Under the pieces are notes generated by a model. The model ran no database searches, was not told where the DNA came from, and saw only the letters and a program-made list of their open reading frames with translations. Below are positions 45,873-58,145 of a DNA stretch of 64,000 bases, piece after piece. Made by a program: the position numbers and the translations under genes. Source of the DNA: Stenopsyche tienmushanensis (lineage: Eukaryota > Arthropoda > Insecta > Trichoptera > Stenopsychidae); contig WACJ01000332.1 of assembly GCA_008973525.1 (NCBI GenBank), positions 62,001-126,000 on the forward strand, written 5' to 3'. Position 1 is the stretch's first letter, and each line of letters opens with the position of its first letter.

Positions 45873-47152
45873 GTAAGAGTCTTTCATAATTATTCCAACC
45901 ATCGCCAAATTGTCCCCGTAACTAATTCAAGCCCAAAAGTCAACACATGATTATTTACGGTTGCCCCTAAACTTACACCCTCAAAATTCGTCCCCGTAAA
46001 TCTGGCCTATGTCGTCCCGGAATTACAAAGCAACCCTATTGATTAATTCAAAACGGACCCATCTTAAGCCCATTGTGTCAACTTGCTTTCACTACATCCA
46101 TTATTGGTTGGGTGGTGATCCAAAACTAACCGGATTACAATTTTTTATATTTAATTTTCACCCACTTTGAATACAAATTCATTAATATTTCTGCTAGAAG
46201 ACTAGCATAAAATATTATTATGCTGTAGTAAACTGACAGCTTGTTGACCAAGATATATACATCCATTAGTTGAATATATTGTCTGAATCCACCATAATAA
46301 ATTAAGTCCTATAAATTCTAAATAATATTAGAAGCAACGGAAATTAATGTCGTGGCTTTCCTCAGCTTCACTCTGTCTCTGTAGTCATTCATCAGCTCCT
46401 CCCCAAAGATTCATAGTATGATAACATTATCAATCAAGTTCATCAATGCATTCAGTCGTCGATTTCATGCTTATTCCAATTTAAAAGGCCATAAAGACAT
46501 CTTGCATAATTGGGTCGATCACGAGTCCTGGATTATATGGGACCGTCATGGATTATACAGATTTCCCAACATCCCGTCCCGCATACTAATTGCTACACTT
46601 AAAAAGATTTACATAAATTAAATAAATCGTAGACAAAGATTTTTTTTTAAACCGCGTTTGCCACAGAAACATTATGGCCTTTGCAAAAAAAAAATCGATT
46701 CAATAGTAGCTTCGGAGTAGTCCAATTTTAAACTCCTCTTCGTAGTTCTTTTATTGCTCGGTGATTAAACGAATTAAACGTAGAAAAGTCACGATGGTCA
46801 ATAAAGTTGAAAATCGACCCAGTTTCAATATTAAAACTAAAGTATAAATGCAAAAATATTCAAATTTGAATTACGCAAATTTCGATCGTATTCTTGTCTC
46901 ATTTGAATCATTGAATGATGATATAAATAATTTAGATTTAATGTTTTTGAACTGCTATATAAGTATTAAAAAAAATGCATTTAAAAAAGAGTTATTACTA
47001 TGCGTTGATGCGGAAAAAATAGTTGATGCGGTCGACGGCAGATGTATGAATATTTATCTACAAATAGTTAAAGCATTGGTTTTATGCGCGGATATGATAG
47101 TTCGCGGCGCGTTCCAAAGTAACTGCCGCCAATCCAAGGCTGGCTGGCGATA
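45873..47152. other. Putative intron, unique DNA
   Basis: A GC-richer block at 45940-46090 follows the donor, possibly conserved intronic sequence; the rest is AT-rich. A 101-codon frame at 46848-47153 has no recognised domain. Confidence 0.35.
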
Positions 47153-47640
47153 AACGACGGAATATCCGATCCAAGGTGAGGAGAATTTAAACCAGAGTAC
47201 CAAGGGAGATCAATCGAAACGTCGGTTGGAGAACCATCGACAACATGGTGAACTGTGTGGATATTGATGAATCCTCAAAGCAGAGCGGGGCGAGCGAATG
47301 GCGATCCATGTGCGGAGACTCGACGTCCGTTTGGTGGTTCTTTGTAGATGCTCTCGATCTTGTATCTTCTCGAAGACTCCGCCGAAGAGTCGAAGAGAAG
47401 TTGCAACGTCCGAAGGCGATGTATCCGCTCCGCAGTACGAAGGCTCTCTTCTGTGCGCTTCTTGGCACCCCTTTTTAAAGCAGGGTGTTGCCTCCTGATT
47501 GGTCTACTCTGGTCTCCTGATTCGTCTATTTTGGCGCTTCTTTGGCACTTGAAAAAACGGAGGCCCTATTCCTAACAAGGAAACGCGTTGACGAACCACC
47601 AATAATAGTGTTAGTTACTTCTGGAGTAGCATTGTGTTAG
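47153..47640. other. GC-richer block upstream of an R1-clade relic
   Basis: About 450 bp clearly richer in GC than its flanks, open in several frames on both strands, with no recognised protein. It lies directly before a retrotransposon relic and could be part of it or of an unrelated repeat. An inverted pair 'acttctggagta'/'tactccagaagt' occurs at 47619-47651. Confidence 0.35.
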
Positions 47641-47649
47641 GTACTCCAG

Positions 47650-48415
47650 AAGTGTCAGGTATGACAAACTGACTTTCAGAAAACACATCGATGTGGTAGC
47701 GCAAAAGACAACAATGGTGACAAATTATTTGGCTCGATTAAGCCTTGGCACGAACATTGTCAGACCAAGATCAAGCAGAAGAAAGCTACTTAACGAGGTG
47801 ATCAGCTCCATCTTGCTCTACGGCGCACCAGCCTGGGCAGAAATGACATAGAAAGGCGGAAACAGATATAAACTGCTAAGAATGCAAAGAATAAGCGCAA
47901 TTCGAATAATATCAACCTATAGAATGATCTCACTGGACGCAGTACAAGTTCTAGCAGGCACACTTCCCATGGACATCCTCCCCATGGAAAGGAAGCGCAG
48001 ATATAAGAAAAACACAGGAAAAGAAGAAGCCTGGGAAGAGTCAATCAAACAATGGCAGAAACGCTGGGACGATGATAGGCGAGAATTAGTGAAAAAAATT
48101 GGAGAGACCCCAATTATATCCAACATGGTCACCACAATGACCAAAAGAAAAGAAAAGTGAGAAACGTGGACAAATTTCGCTAATGAGGTCACGCAGAAGA
48201 AAGAAAACGGAAAAATAACTAGAAGAGTGAACACCAGTTCGTAGAAAAATAAACCCACCCCCTTGAAGCAATGCAAAATTGGATTCCAAGAGGGTCGGTG
48301 GAGAAAAAAGGGTGGGGGTTTCACATTTCCACAGACAGACCCGCGTGTATTATCCCGAAGACATATACAGGTCGATCGTCGGCATTGCAAGGAATCCACC
48401 AGTGTAGAAGTCATG
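47650..48415 (+). mobile_element. R1-clade non-LTR relic
   Basis: The reading includes FRKHIDVVAQKTTMVTNYLA, RRKLLNEVISSILLYGAPAW (the thumb-region block shared with the other R1-type copies), RISAIRIISTYRMISLDAVQ and EEAWEESIKQWQKRWDDDRR. One in-frame stop follows AWAEMT at about 47848. After 48160 the sequence (for example 'gtatta-tcccgaagacatatacagg') resembles the 3' untranslated part of such elements. The reverse transcriptase active site and everything before it are absent. It is a different subfamily from the copies at 22.7, 34, 38, 52.6 and 57 kb. Confidence 0.75.
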
Positions 48416-48869
48416 GAAATATTCTCGCATTTATGGTTAATACGGCGGAGTTATGTGGAAGTTACGGCCGATTTTAATTGGTCTTACAAGGCCAATCTGA
48501 ACCCGTTACAGGTTTCCGAAGCTTTTGCTTTGTGACCCGAATTCTGAATCCCGTATAACTTTCATGAATAAATGTGGCCGTATTGTGCCGTCAATCTCAT
48601 GTTCCTGTTTTGAATATCGCCCGTGAAGTGATCCCGATATTGCTTTTTTAGCTCCACGAAGCAAGTAAAAATTTATGTACTTGCGCCGCTATATAAAAAA
48701 CCGCGGTGGCGTCTACTGGGGTGTCCGTTCGGTGAGCTCCGTTCGCTTTTATATCTACGCGTATTTAAGGATTTCTGTATCGAACGCATTGACGCTGACC
48801 GATTTTGTTAGTCGACTAACATTTGGAGGATGTTACTTTATACAACAACAACAAAAAAATTATGGATAC
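48416..48869. other. Spacer with GC-richer island
   Basis: A mildly GC-rich stretch (48420-48660) followed by a TATAAAAAACCG word at 48691. No exon or element end recognised. Confidence 0.35.
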
Positions 48870-49355
48870 CGCACGATATTACTGATGAGATCAATGTGGT
48901 GCGCGGGAGTACGTATCATGATTTAATCGATAAAGAGAAGATATAACAAATTTTACACTATTTTGTGAGTGGAAATGAAAAGTGAATGTTTTACTCATAT
49001 CAAAAACGCAAAATAACAACGCTTTTGAAGGGGCAGGTAAAGAAAACAACCCTCGACCGGGTCTTACAGTAAAAATAGCTCTTTTAAATGTATAGTGGGA
49101 CTCTAAAGGGATAATCTACCATGAAGTCCTTTCATATGGTCAAACCATACAGAGGGAGATTTATTGTTCAAAATTGGAAAGTTTAAAAGTGACGTTGAGT
49201 ACAAAGAGATCAGGTGTAGTCAACCGTCGCCATATATCAAAGAAGATCGAAAACAAATTAAAGTAATTTGATTGGGAAACGATTCCACATCCATCTTATT
49301 CGTGTTTAAATTTGACTCTTTCATTTATTAAACGACATTCCTAACTGGACAATCT
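48870..49355 (+). mobile_element. mariner relic, deleted copy 1 of a shared family
   Basis: Parallel to 58510-59222 but more eroded. Readable blocks are HDLIDKEK, ILHYFVSGNEK (for LVTGDEK), 'gggactctaaagggataatc' and the C-terminal approach. Both copies share the same right end, 'cgacattcctaactggacaa' then 'tctatta', which reads inverted like a mariner terminus. The left end is missing and the third aspartate region is deleted. Confidence 0.75.
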
Positions 49356-51640
49356 ATTAATAATTTTATTCATAACACAAGGCGAATTTTTACTTTTTTG
49401 GATCAATGAAAAGTTTAACTACTATAAATTAATTAACATTATAATATCAATTGTGCTAATGAAGATTCTGATGCCGAAGTTTTAGTAGAGGCTCGCATAG
49501 TTTGATCTTCTTCAGATGCTGTAAATTCAGATAGCCGTTGGAGCTCTTACATGGTCAGGTTTCTATCATGCACTTGAATAAGTTTAGATAGATATTCTCG
49601 ATACAAGTTTCAACAATGCTCTCTCTCAACTTCCTCCTGAATTTCCACAAATTGTACAGTATCTTGATTACACATGAATAAAGTAAAGAGCTTCAATTGA
49701 TTTAATTGTTTAATAGTAAGATGTGAAGTAACAGAATCTAATTGCATGATATACCAAATTCAATACACATTTTCATATCAAATGTCCGATTTTTGGTGTA
49801 AACTTGGATGCAATAAATACATATCACAGACGCATCTACTGGGCATTAAATGTCACTATAAAACTTTATTATTATTTTATTTGAATCAGAAATGCATACA
49901 AAATAATCTAAAGATGGACTGATCAATATAAGTCATCCTATGGAAGAAGAACTATTCATTTTTACAGTCTGGTTAAACCACCATGGCAAAATTTTACATC
50001 AGTAAATCCTAAATAATGCACGATGAACTGCATTTCCACCAGTCGTCTTTGATCAATAGACTTCTGCACGATTATTCATGTTCTTACATTTCAAAATTGA
50101 TTGAACGTATTATTAAAGATGGAATTCAAAGTTCTCATTCACTCGCGACATTAATTAAGCATGTCTTCTATCGATTTTCTACAACAAAGACTCGACTATA
50201 AATTCGAGCAAGTTTTAATTTAACACTTTTTTGCGTTAACTAAATATTAGTAAAGAGCGATCAATATGATTGGCATTGTTTTTTATAAAAAATGTTCTAC
50301 AACAAGTTGTATGAAATCGGACATTTCATATGAAAACAATTAAAATACCCATTTTTTAAAAGCAATAGTATTAATAGTAATTTTTAAGCAACCACTCATA
50401 GGTAGCCCTGCCTAAATTTAGTATAAATCTGGATCAAGTTAATTGATCTGAATTTTAGAAGAATAAAACGATTCGCTTTAAATTGATATTAACATAGCAT
50501 ATATACATTTTTCATTTCCCAAGACTATCTATAAATTATATACTGCCGACTATCTGTAGTCTTTCTATTATCAACATCTAGAATATGAATGTCTTCATTT
50601 TCCGGTGTGCCCAGTATAAAAGAAGTATGCTTTCATTCTGTTTAAATTCAAACCTCGAACATCCTCGTTGCGCAAATTTTGTGAAAAAATTTAGTTTTTG
50701 TCACCTCAACGGAATAGTTGATGAAAAAGGATACTTCAGTTCCATCTGCATTATTCCCCCGAGGCAACCCTTGTAGAAACGTGTACCAAAAACGAGATAT
50801 GTTTTCTGAAAAAAAAGCAACTCTCCACAACATTTTTACTTTGTGCTCCATCAGAATAATTTTATAAATTTGAGGGTTAAAATATACCCCATTTTATTAT
50901 GCTGATGAATATTCAAAGGGTTTAAAAATCACTTATTTGCTTCGATTGAAGAGCGTAATGTTAAGGCCTCGGATTACAAAGTGATTTTAAATACTATTAT
51001 GAATTTCGTCGAGGAAAACCAAATTGCTGAGGCGTGCTGAAAGTTAGCACTGTTCAAGTTAGACAGGAATGGACTGCATGCAACTTTGCTTTTGAAAATT
51101 TAACAAAATGCGAAAACTTCATGTGTACCATTCAAATTTTCATCTCAGCTTTGGAAAAGTGAGTAAAAGTGTCATAATACTAAAAAAGTTTGACTCCAGC
51201 AGACTTACAAATGTTTTGGTCTGTATTTATCCCCATGGGTCGTCTCAATAAATACTTTTTATGCACAAATTTATTATTCAAGCAAGCTTTCAAAATTGAA
51301 AAAAAAATTTTTGCAGTTCAAAGACGAAAATTTGAGTTCAAAGAACTCATCCTCGAGGAATTGCAATATGTTTATATTTAAGCCAAGTCGGCGTATTTCA
51401 TGGAAGATCGCCAATTGAATGGAAGCTTGGGTTAAATTGAAAATTTTGTCTGTGTTGTTTTTTATATTTATTTTTTAAAACCATCTTCTCGAAGGCAGGG
51501 CTATCATCTATGCTCAGATATATTATATGATAATTTTTACTCATCAATATGCAGTAACAAATAAATACATTTCTTCCATTTGTATACTAGGTCCTCCCGA
51601 AAGGAATAAATTACAACAACGAAGAACATATTCGACATTG
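49356..51640. other. AT-rich DNA, no gene recognised
   Basis: Contains an inverted pair around 'catatcaaatgtccgatttt' (49790) and 'gaaatcggacatttcatatg' (50311). Otherwise nothing recognised. Confidence 0.4.
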
Positions 51641-52145
51641 TACGATAGTTTCTTTTGATCAAAGTCATCCAAAGTCACAAACATCATGATTTTGATTTAA
51701 GCAGAAATTACAGAATGTCCTTAAATCAGGAAAATCTTCAAATTTTGATGAAGATATTGATCAATAGAATAATTATCACATATCCAACATCAACTATACA
51801 CGTTCATTTAAAATGCATTGATAAAATGGAGCAAGATTATTATTTGGATGCCGCACGAACTGTCCGCGGATATCACAGCAGAACGACAAAACCCATTTGC
51901 ATCATTGTTATCCGAGGCAAATAAAGCCATTTTTCCCCGCAAATTATCATTGGAGATGAGAAATAGATTGTTTATGATAATGTAAAAAAAAATGATTCCT
52001 AAGAAACAAGTCCCCGTTCCTACGTTCAAGCCAGGATTGACACTTGGGAGAGCTATTTTATGTGCTTGGGAGAATATGACTGGAGTTATTTACTATAAAC
52101 TTCTAAAATTGGACGAAACGACAGCAAACTTTGCAAACTGACTGC
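51641..52145 (+). pseudogene. mariner transposase relic, central part
   Basis: Frames with shifts give SLNQENLQILMKILI, TIHVHLKCIDKMEQDYYL (helix-turn-helix end), ITAERQNPFASLLSEANKA, IIIGDEK-stop-IVYDNVKKND (first catalytic block; the family has TGDEKW) and TLGRAILCAWENMTGVIYYK. It stops before the second aspartate. No terminal repeats were identified. Confidence 0.75.
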
Positions 52146-52317
52146 AAAAGCTTTTGTCGATAATGAGACATGTTCAAATAAAAACTGCAAAAATGAATAA
52201 TTTTACAGTCAAACTCACTTGTGAACAAATAAAAAAAACTACTCGTACATTGAAAAATTCATATCTTTCATATTTGTCAAATTTCCTCCTTCTGATTATT
52301 TTCTGTGGATCAAATTT

Positions 52318-52557
52318 TTTTTTAGGTGCTATCATTTGCTACGTTTTACATTTTTTATTTTTTTTATGTTCTAAGTGTCAGGGTTATCGAAATAGATTTT
52401 TTTTTCAAAATTTTGAAAAAATATCTAGAATTTCACCTTTAAATCGTCATCCAGTGGTGTCAGATCTAGAGACTGTGTGAGCCACAGAATAGGGCGCGTT
52501 ACCAGGCAAAGAAATCCAGTGGTGTCAGGTCAAGAGACCTGTGCGAGACACGGAATA
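52318..52557 (+). mobile_element. Family A repeat, copy A4, cut by an R1-clade insertion
   Basis: Shares 'aagtgtcagggttatcgaaa' and 'ttaaatcgtcat' with other copies, then two 65-bp modules (tccag at 52450 and 52515). On the minus strand these read RSLDLTPLDFFAW. It is interrupted at about 52558 by the truncated 5' end of the R1-clade element. The arms and linker are absent. Confidence 0.6.
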
Positions 52558-53688
52558 GAGTCACAAAAAAAGCCAACATGGTCGCCTTCGCTGATGACGT
52601 TGCCATCCTAGTCACAGCCAAATCCACGGAAATCCTGCGAACGACCTGCAAGGACGCGTTGAGATAAGCCAAGAAATAACTGACAGGAGCTGATTTGGAG
52701 CTCGCTATCCAAAAAACAGAGGCCCTCTTTTTCACAAGACCCAGGAAGCTTGCGCCCCTACCCCTGAGCATCCGGGGTCGCGAGATTAAATACTCAGGAT
52801 CCATTCGGTATTTGAGGGTGGAGATTGATGACAAGCTCCGATTCGTCACCCACACGGAGAAGGCGGCAGCGAAGGCGGCCAACATCGCAGAGAATCTGGC
52901 CAGGTTGATGCCCAACATTGGTGGCCCAAAAACAAACAGGAGGCGACTCTACAACGAGGTAGTGCACAGTGTCGGAAGACGCCGTCCTGGCACTGACTGC
53001 CATACCGCCAATCGACCTGCTCGCTTACAAAAGACAAGCAATACAGAAAGGCGAAGACAAAAATAACGCTAGACAAATTACCATGGCGGCGTGGCAGTCC
53101 CGATGGGACAACTCCGCTAAAGGTCGGTGGACGCACGAACTAATACCGAACCTAAGAACCTGGGTAACCAAAAGGACGATCAACTGTGCTACCACTTGAC
53201 CCAGGTCCTCACCGGGCACGGCTATTTTGGTAGTTACCTACACAAAATAGGCAAAGAAACCGGTCTGGGGTACCACCACTGCGGAACGGAGTACACAACA
53301 TTTGGCCGCCCAGCATGGGACACCGAAAGAGACATCCTACGGAAGGAGCTGGGAATCAGCTAGGGGAGAGCCCTAGCAACATGGTACCTTCAATGTTAAC
53401 GGATGCTAGGGCATAAAATGCGTGGTGCAAATACACGACAGTGTGCTATGCGGTGGAAGGAGGATGTTAAACGTACAAGACGACGATCTTTAGCAGTAGA
53501 ATGACATAACCAGAAGAGAGACAAATGTAGAGCCCGTGAGGGACACATCGCTGCCACTCTTGTGCAATACTTAATTAGTAACCGGGTGGCAGCTGAAGAG
53601 GAGGGGGGTTTAGTGGGTAAAAATCCCACACTACCACCAGAATGATGGCGTCTTTTGAAGATTCTTCTTCGCAAAAAAAAAAAAAAAA
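52558..53688 (+). mobile_element. R1-clade non-LTR retrotransposon, 5' truncated, 3' end intact
   Basis: Begins at the reverse transcriptase active site (NMVAFADDVAILVTAKS). It continues with DLELAIQKTEALFFTRPRKL, EIKYSGSIRYLRVEIDDKLR, MPNIGGPKTNRRRLYNEVVH, then a deletion of about 130 bp relative to the 22.7-23.7 kb copy. Next come DAVLALTAIPPIDLLAYKRQ, QLCYHLTQVLTGHGYFGSYL and the knuckle YHHCGTEYTTFGRPAW, in which one expected Cys has become Tyr and another Arg. The 3' untranslated part has a GTGGGTAAAAATCCCAC hairpin (53612-53628) and a poly(A) run at 53673-53688. Breaks include stops near 52665-52680 and frameshifts at about 52970 and 53170. It is a dead copy inserted by target-primed reverse transcription. 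Confidence 0.9.
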
Positions 53689-56519
53689 GGAAAAAGTGTC
53701 GTGTATTGAATGGTTTTGCGTATAAGAGGTAGAAGTAAGTTGTTTGAGATTTTTAAAAAATGGATTTCTTTCGGGATAACCTAATATTAATATATACCCA
53801 TTACTATCTACAAGTATTGAACTTGAAGTAAGCTTTCTATTTTCATCTACTCCTATATAATATCTATTGCTCTCATTTATAATTTTGTGTATGTGTATAA
53901 GTCAAAGTCTTGTATTTCACTATAGCTTCCATATTTTTAAAAAAATCCCAAGCATTTAAGAAATCAGAAAAATACCATAAATTGAGATTCGATCCATAAA
54001 CAACTCTAGTACGTCCATGCAAGCGACATAATTCGCATAAATAAGCAAAAATCGCAGACCGAAAGCCTCTAAAAATAAAAGCCCTAAAGCCTAGGTCTTA
54101 AAACGACCTTGGTATAGTGTCCGTTATGATCAACACAGTTTAACCACCGATTTTAGTTTTTTATTCCACATTTACAAAAATAGATTGGTTGAATTCGACG
54201 CCAATTACGCAAAAAGTTTCCAACCCTGCGTCATTTCATTTTTTACCCCTTAGTCAAATAATAAAAAAATGTTATTTGAATCGATATTTTTTTTATAAAA
54301 TACGTCAATTGAACAATTTCATCAACGTCAATCGATCGACACAAGCGCAGACATATTTACACGATAGTTGAATGATTCGCGCAAAATAAATACCTGTATT
54401 AAAGCATGCATTAATTTTATTGTAATATTACCAAATTTTGTCTAGAATTTCACTCCAAGCAGTGTTGTCAAACGACATTTTATACTGGACACCTTTACGT
54501 CTGACGTGAAATACTATAAAAACCAAGTGTATGCATAAACATTAAGCTCACAAACAAGAGCCGAGGTCAAAAGCCCTTCAATATTGAGCGCATGGCGAGG
54601 TTAATGCATGACTTTGGTCTTTATACTTCTATGTAATAAATAATAGGCTTGCAATAGATTATGTATGATTTCCTTCGTAATGAACTTAAGAAACGTACAT
54701 CATTCATGTTCATTTTTCGCTCGTTCAATAAAGACGATCTTATTTTTTTTGTTGTGGAGAAAAAGCTATCGTGATTGTAGATAAAAGAGACATGTCTTCG
54801 TTGAAGAACCAATCTCTACGTCTCTTTTTTTGTCCGCAAGTTCTATTATGATTTATGGTCTCGATTATATTGCAGACTTATCTTGCAGCTACCCTTTATT
54901 TCTAGACGATCAACCCTTAACCAACGCCCATTATTTATGCCGTCATTGGACAGACGGAACCATTTCGATGACCTTTGTCATTTTGGGAATACTTCATTGA
55001 TTCGAAAATAACTCCAACATGACGATTAGATTTTATCGACATGCATTAGTCTAATTGCTGGGGGGGAACTGATGGAAGATTTTATAGATTGATCCAAATG
55101 CCCTTACGTAAACATTTAATTTGTTTTCTATATATGTAATCAATCTATTCATAGCGTATATATATACAGATTTTGCAGACACTTTGAGAATCAAATTGCA
55201 ATTGAGCGTATCGATTGTCCAGCTTTTAAATTGAAATGTTTCAACAATTTATGGCGGTACATTTGGATCGAATGTTCACTGAAAGCTTTCAATCCTCTTG
55301 AGTATATACAAGGATAACATAATTTCGCAGAGTGCATTTTGTTTGAGAAATTCTTGCAAATTAGCTAATTGTCCGAGTATAGTCCCTGGGTAATCGTTCA
55401 GAACTTAATTATCAAGCAATATACACAAATATTAAATGACAAAGTGTGCTTCTATAAAGTTTGCCAGACGATAAGCTCTATATAAAGTTCTCTGACACTT
55501 TGTGAGCATTTTTTGTCGCATGATACTTTTGAAATTTTAAACGCGTTAAAGCGACACCTCCCTTCTTGAAAGGGCCGAGAAAGGCGCAAAAACACCCCCC
55601 TCGTGGGATGACCTAATATCCAATATCGCAGAAAGTATTCTTTGACATAAAATATGAAATCGTTAGCAGGGACATGTATTTATAGGACGTTAGAGACATC
55701 GTTTCGGAGTGTGTTGAGTCGTTTGCACGTATCGTGTTTCGTTTGTGCGCCACCCTCTTATGGTCAAAGCAAACAAGTCCTCAAGTTGGAGGACGAAGGT
55801 AAGCCACATCCGGAAATTCGTCGGAAAATTCACCCCTCAACTATGCCTATGAAATTACAAAAATTAAACCCAAACAAAAACTTCGGACTGCGACGCAATA
55901 TGACTTTGTTATCTTTCAATTTAAAGGAAACGAAATCATCTTCTTATATTTACCAATCGCTTCGTATTTAAGCGGGCGTTCTATTAAAAATGTTATTCAG
56001 AAACGCTCGCATGAATTCTGATTGAGAGTGCATACGGATGGTTGCTAATATGCACATCCTAGCGTGTTTGTATGCTTAAGTTAGTACGCCAAACCTGTAT
56101 GAGCGTAAATTTCACACTCAATATGATTAATCCCTTATTCTACCTATATTTACCTAACCCAATTTTTTATCTCGGTTAGAGCATTTGTGGAAGGATTGCA
56201 TTAAAAACCCATCATCTGTTGGGAGAAAGTTTACATCTGATATGACACACTAAGAAAAGGTCATCCGTTAGTAAATCGAGCATAGGAAAGCTTATACAAT
56301 AAAGTCGAAAATACATTACGTTATCAATAAATTGTATGGCTATTTGATAGCTATCTTAAATATAATCGTGTAGGACGATTACAAAATTGAATTTAAAAAT
56401 GTCTTACATGCGTTATACAGTATTTTTTGATGAAATGTCATCTTAAAATTCATATTTTGTCCTTACGGTTTAATGATACAATTTAATGCAAACTATTACA
56501 AGTTCAATCTTCCAAAATG
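53689..56519. other. AT-rich DNA, possible Tc1-like scrap
   Basis: Nothing firm. At 55654-55971 a 105-codon frame contains KQVLKLEDEGKPHPEIRRKI, which loosely resembles a transposase helix-turn-helix. Without a catalytic motif or termini this is not enough to call a gene. Confidence 0.3.
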
Positions 56520-56566
56520 GAAAAAACCCAGCTGCGAGACTTCAGAATGACGAACCATGGCATATG
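56520..56566 (-). repeat. 3'-end scrap of the 38 kb R1-clade family
   Basis: 'cccagctgcgagacttcaga' then 'atgacgaacca' matches the 3' end of the retrotransposon at 38104-38135 ('cccagctgcgagactttgta' then 'gtaacgaacca'). About 45 bp only. Confidence 0.5.
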
Positions 56567-56888
56567 AAAGATTTAACTTTCCCCCTCCCAGCAAAACTTC
56601 GCGCACGCATTCAAAATATTGTTTTATTCACTTTTTTATAGACAGTGACTTTTTAGCATTACCTGTCATGCGTAGAGAATTCAATCCCGGAATCCCGGGA
56701 TCCCGAACAGTTGTAGATGCTTATGAATCTCGGGATTAATAAATGTACTCCCGAAAAAATCAGGATTGAAACTTTTATCTAACAAATATCGTACACCTCA
56801 CCAGCACGATGAAGGCTACTAAATTGAGCCAATCTCGCCGAAATCTGGACGCTTGGAAACAGTGGCGTAACTACTATTTGGTGAGCTT

Positions 56889-57690
56889 TTTTTTTTTTTT
56901 TTTTTTTTTCTGTGGGCGAGAAAATCTTTGCAAGACGCCCAGTGAAGCTGGGCAGTGTAGGATTCACGATTGTTCGGTCGTGCCTGCCCACTAAACCCGC
57001 CCTTGTCCTTCTCTGTCCTCCTGGTATTGTTTTCCACATTGCTTCGGGAGGACAGGTAGTCTGGCCTTAGGTGATTGACCCTATTCTATTGTTGGAGAGG
57101 CTGTTGCGCTCTGCGTCTCTCTCTTTCACTGCCCTCTTTGGCGCTCAGAATCTCTTCCACGTATTCGCGCCAAAGGTCCCAGTTCTTCTTGCTCTCCATC
57201 ATGCTGTGGATCATGTTGTTGGCGTTGAGCTCGGCTACCCCGAGTGCTTGTTTCAGCAATTTCCTCTGGGGTGCCCAAGCCTCACAGCTAATGATGGTGT
57301 GCTCTGCATCATCGACCTCCGCTTGGCAGTGGTGGCAATTGGCAGATGTTTCCTTGCCAATCCGCTTTAGGTACGCTCCGAAACATCCATGTCCGGTGAG
57401 CGCCTGGGTTAAGCGGTAGGTCGTTTCGCCGTATTTTCTGGCCCTCCACCGACTTACGACCGGTATAAGTCGGTGGGTCCATCTTCCTTTTGTGGACTGA
57501 TCCCATCTCTGTTGCCAGGCTTCCTTCAGTTTCTGTTCATGTTTGTTGCGGTTTTTGGGATCTTCATAGTCCAAGGCCCTCTTTTTTGCTAGGAGGTCCA
57601 GCGGCGGGATTCCTGCAATCACGAGCACCGCATCTTCTGATACTGTTCTATATGCTGTGGTGACTCGGGAGGTGAGCTTAGGCGACGCCT
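56889..57690 (-). mobile_element. R1-clade non-LTR fragment inserted in hAT
   Basis: On the minus strand the frame 57628-57086 reads MLVIAGIPPLDLLAKKRALD, KGRWTHRLIPVVSRWRARKY, TYRLTQALTGHGCFGAYLKR and the intact knuckle CHHCQAEVDDAEHTIISC, ending QQPLQQ. This is 180 residues uninterrupted, the longest well-preserved R1-type frame here. The 3' untranslated part (GTTTAGTGGGCAGG) follows, ending in a poly(A) run seen as T's at 56887-56909. The reverse transcriptase domain is absent because of 5' truncation. It belongs to a subfamily related to, but distinct from, the 22.7/52.6 kb copies. Confidence 0.9.
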
Positions 57691-57709
57691 AGAGGTAGTA
57701 ATTGTCTAA

Positions 57710-57740
57710 TCTATATATATATATATACATATATGTTTTT
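57710..57740. repeat. (TA)n microsatellite
   Basis: 'ctatatatatatatatatac' and neighbours, at the junction where the hAT sequence resumes after the R1-clade insertion. Confidence 0.7.
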
Positions 57741-57998
57741 AAAATTGTTGTATTAACTTTTCTCTACCGGTGATGTATTTACTACACCTCGACTCTAATA
57801 ATAGGAATATCGATATGAAATATAATAGATACGGGACTCAGATTTTTTATATTCCTCCGTAATATAATTACGAATCACATCAAAGTATTGTAGTATATAA
57901 GTATTCATCTGCAGCGATGGAAATAAATAATTTGTCGGGAAATCGGGAATTTTTCGAGTTTTAGCCCGTGTCTCAGCAGAAAGGAATTTTACTTAGAT

Positions 57999-58145
57999 TT
58001 GTTGAAGATATTTTCAACGAGTGTGGAGGCTGAACGTTCATTTTCAGCAGCAAGTTGTCTGGCTTTCAAAATCAGATCCAGACTAAATGACGAAATACTC
58101 AATGCTTTAATGTTGGTTCGGGCATATTTTCAAAATAATATTTGA
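57999..58145 (+). pseudogene. hAT transposase C-terminal dimerisation segment
   Basis: The open frame reads LLKIFSTSVEAERSFSAAS, then CLAFKIRSRLNDEILNALML and VRAYFQNNI before a TGA. This is the hAT C-terminal dimerisation motif (STSVxAERSFSAAG...KIRSRLN) that ends the transposase. Upstream catalytic sequence is missing, so only about 48 residues survive. Natural stop position and frame suggest relatively recent decay of this part. Confidence 0.85.

Noticed and set aside
47917..48414. Open frame of 165 codons on the minus strand
   Set aside because: Antisense to the R1-clade relic, whose + strand has recognisable motifs.
55654..55971. Possible Tc1-like transposase N-terminus (KQVLKLEDEGKPHPEIRRKI)
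   Set aside because: Only a loose helix-turn-helix resemblance; no catalytic motif or inverted termini found nearby.
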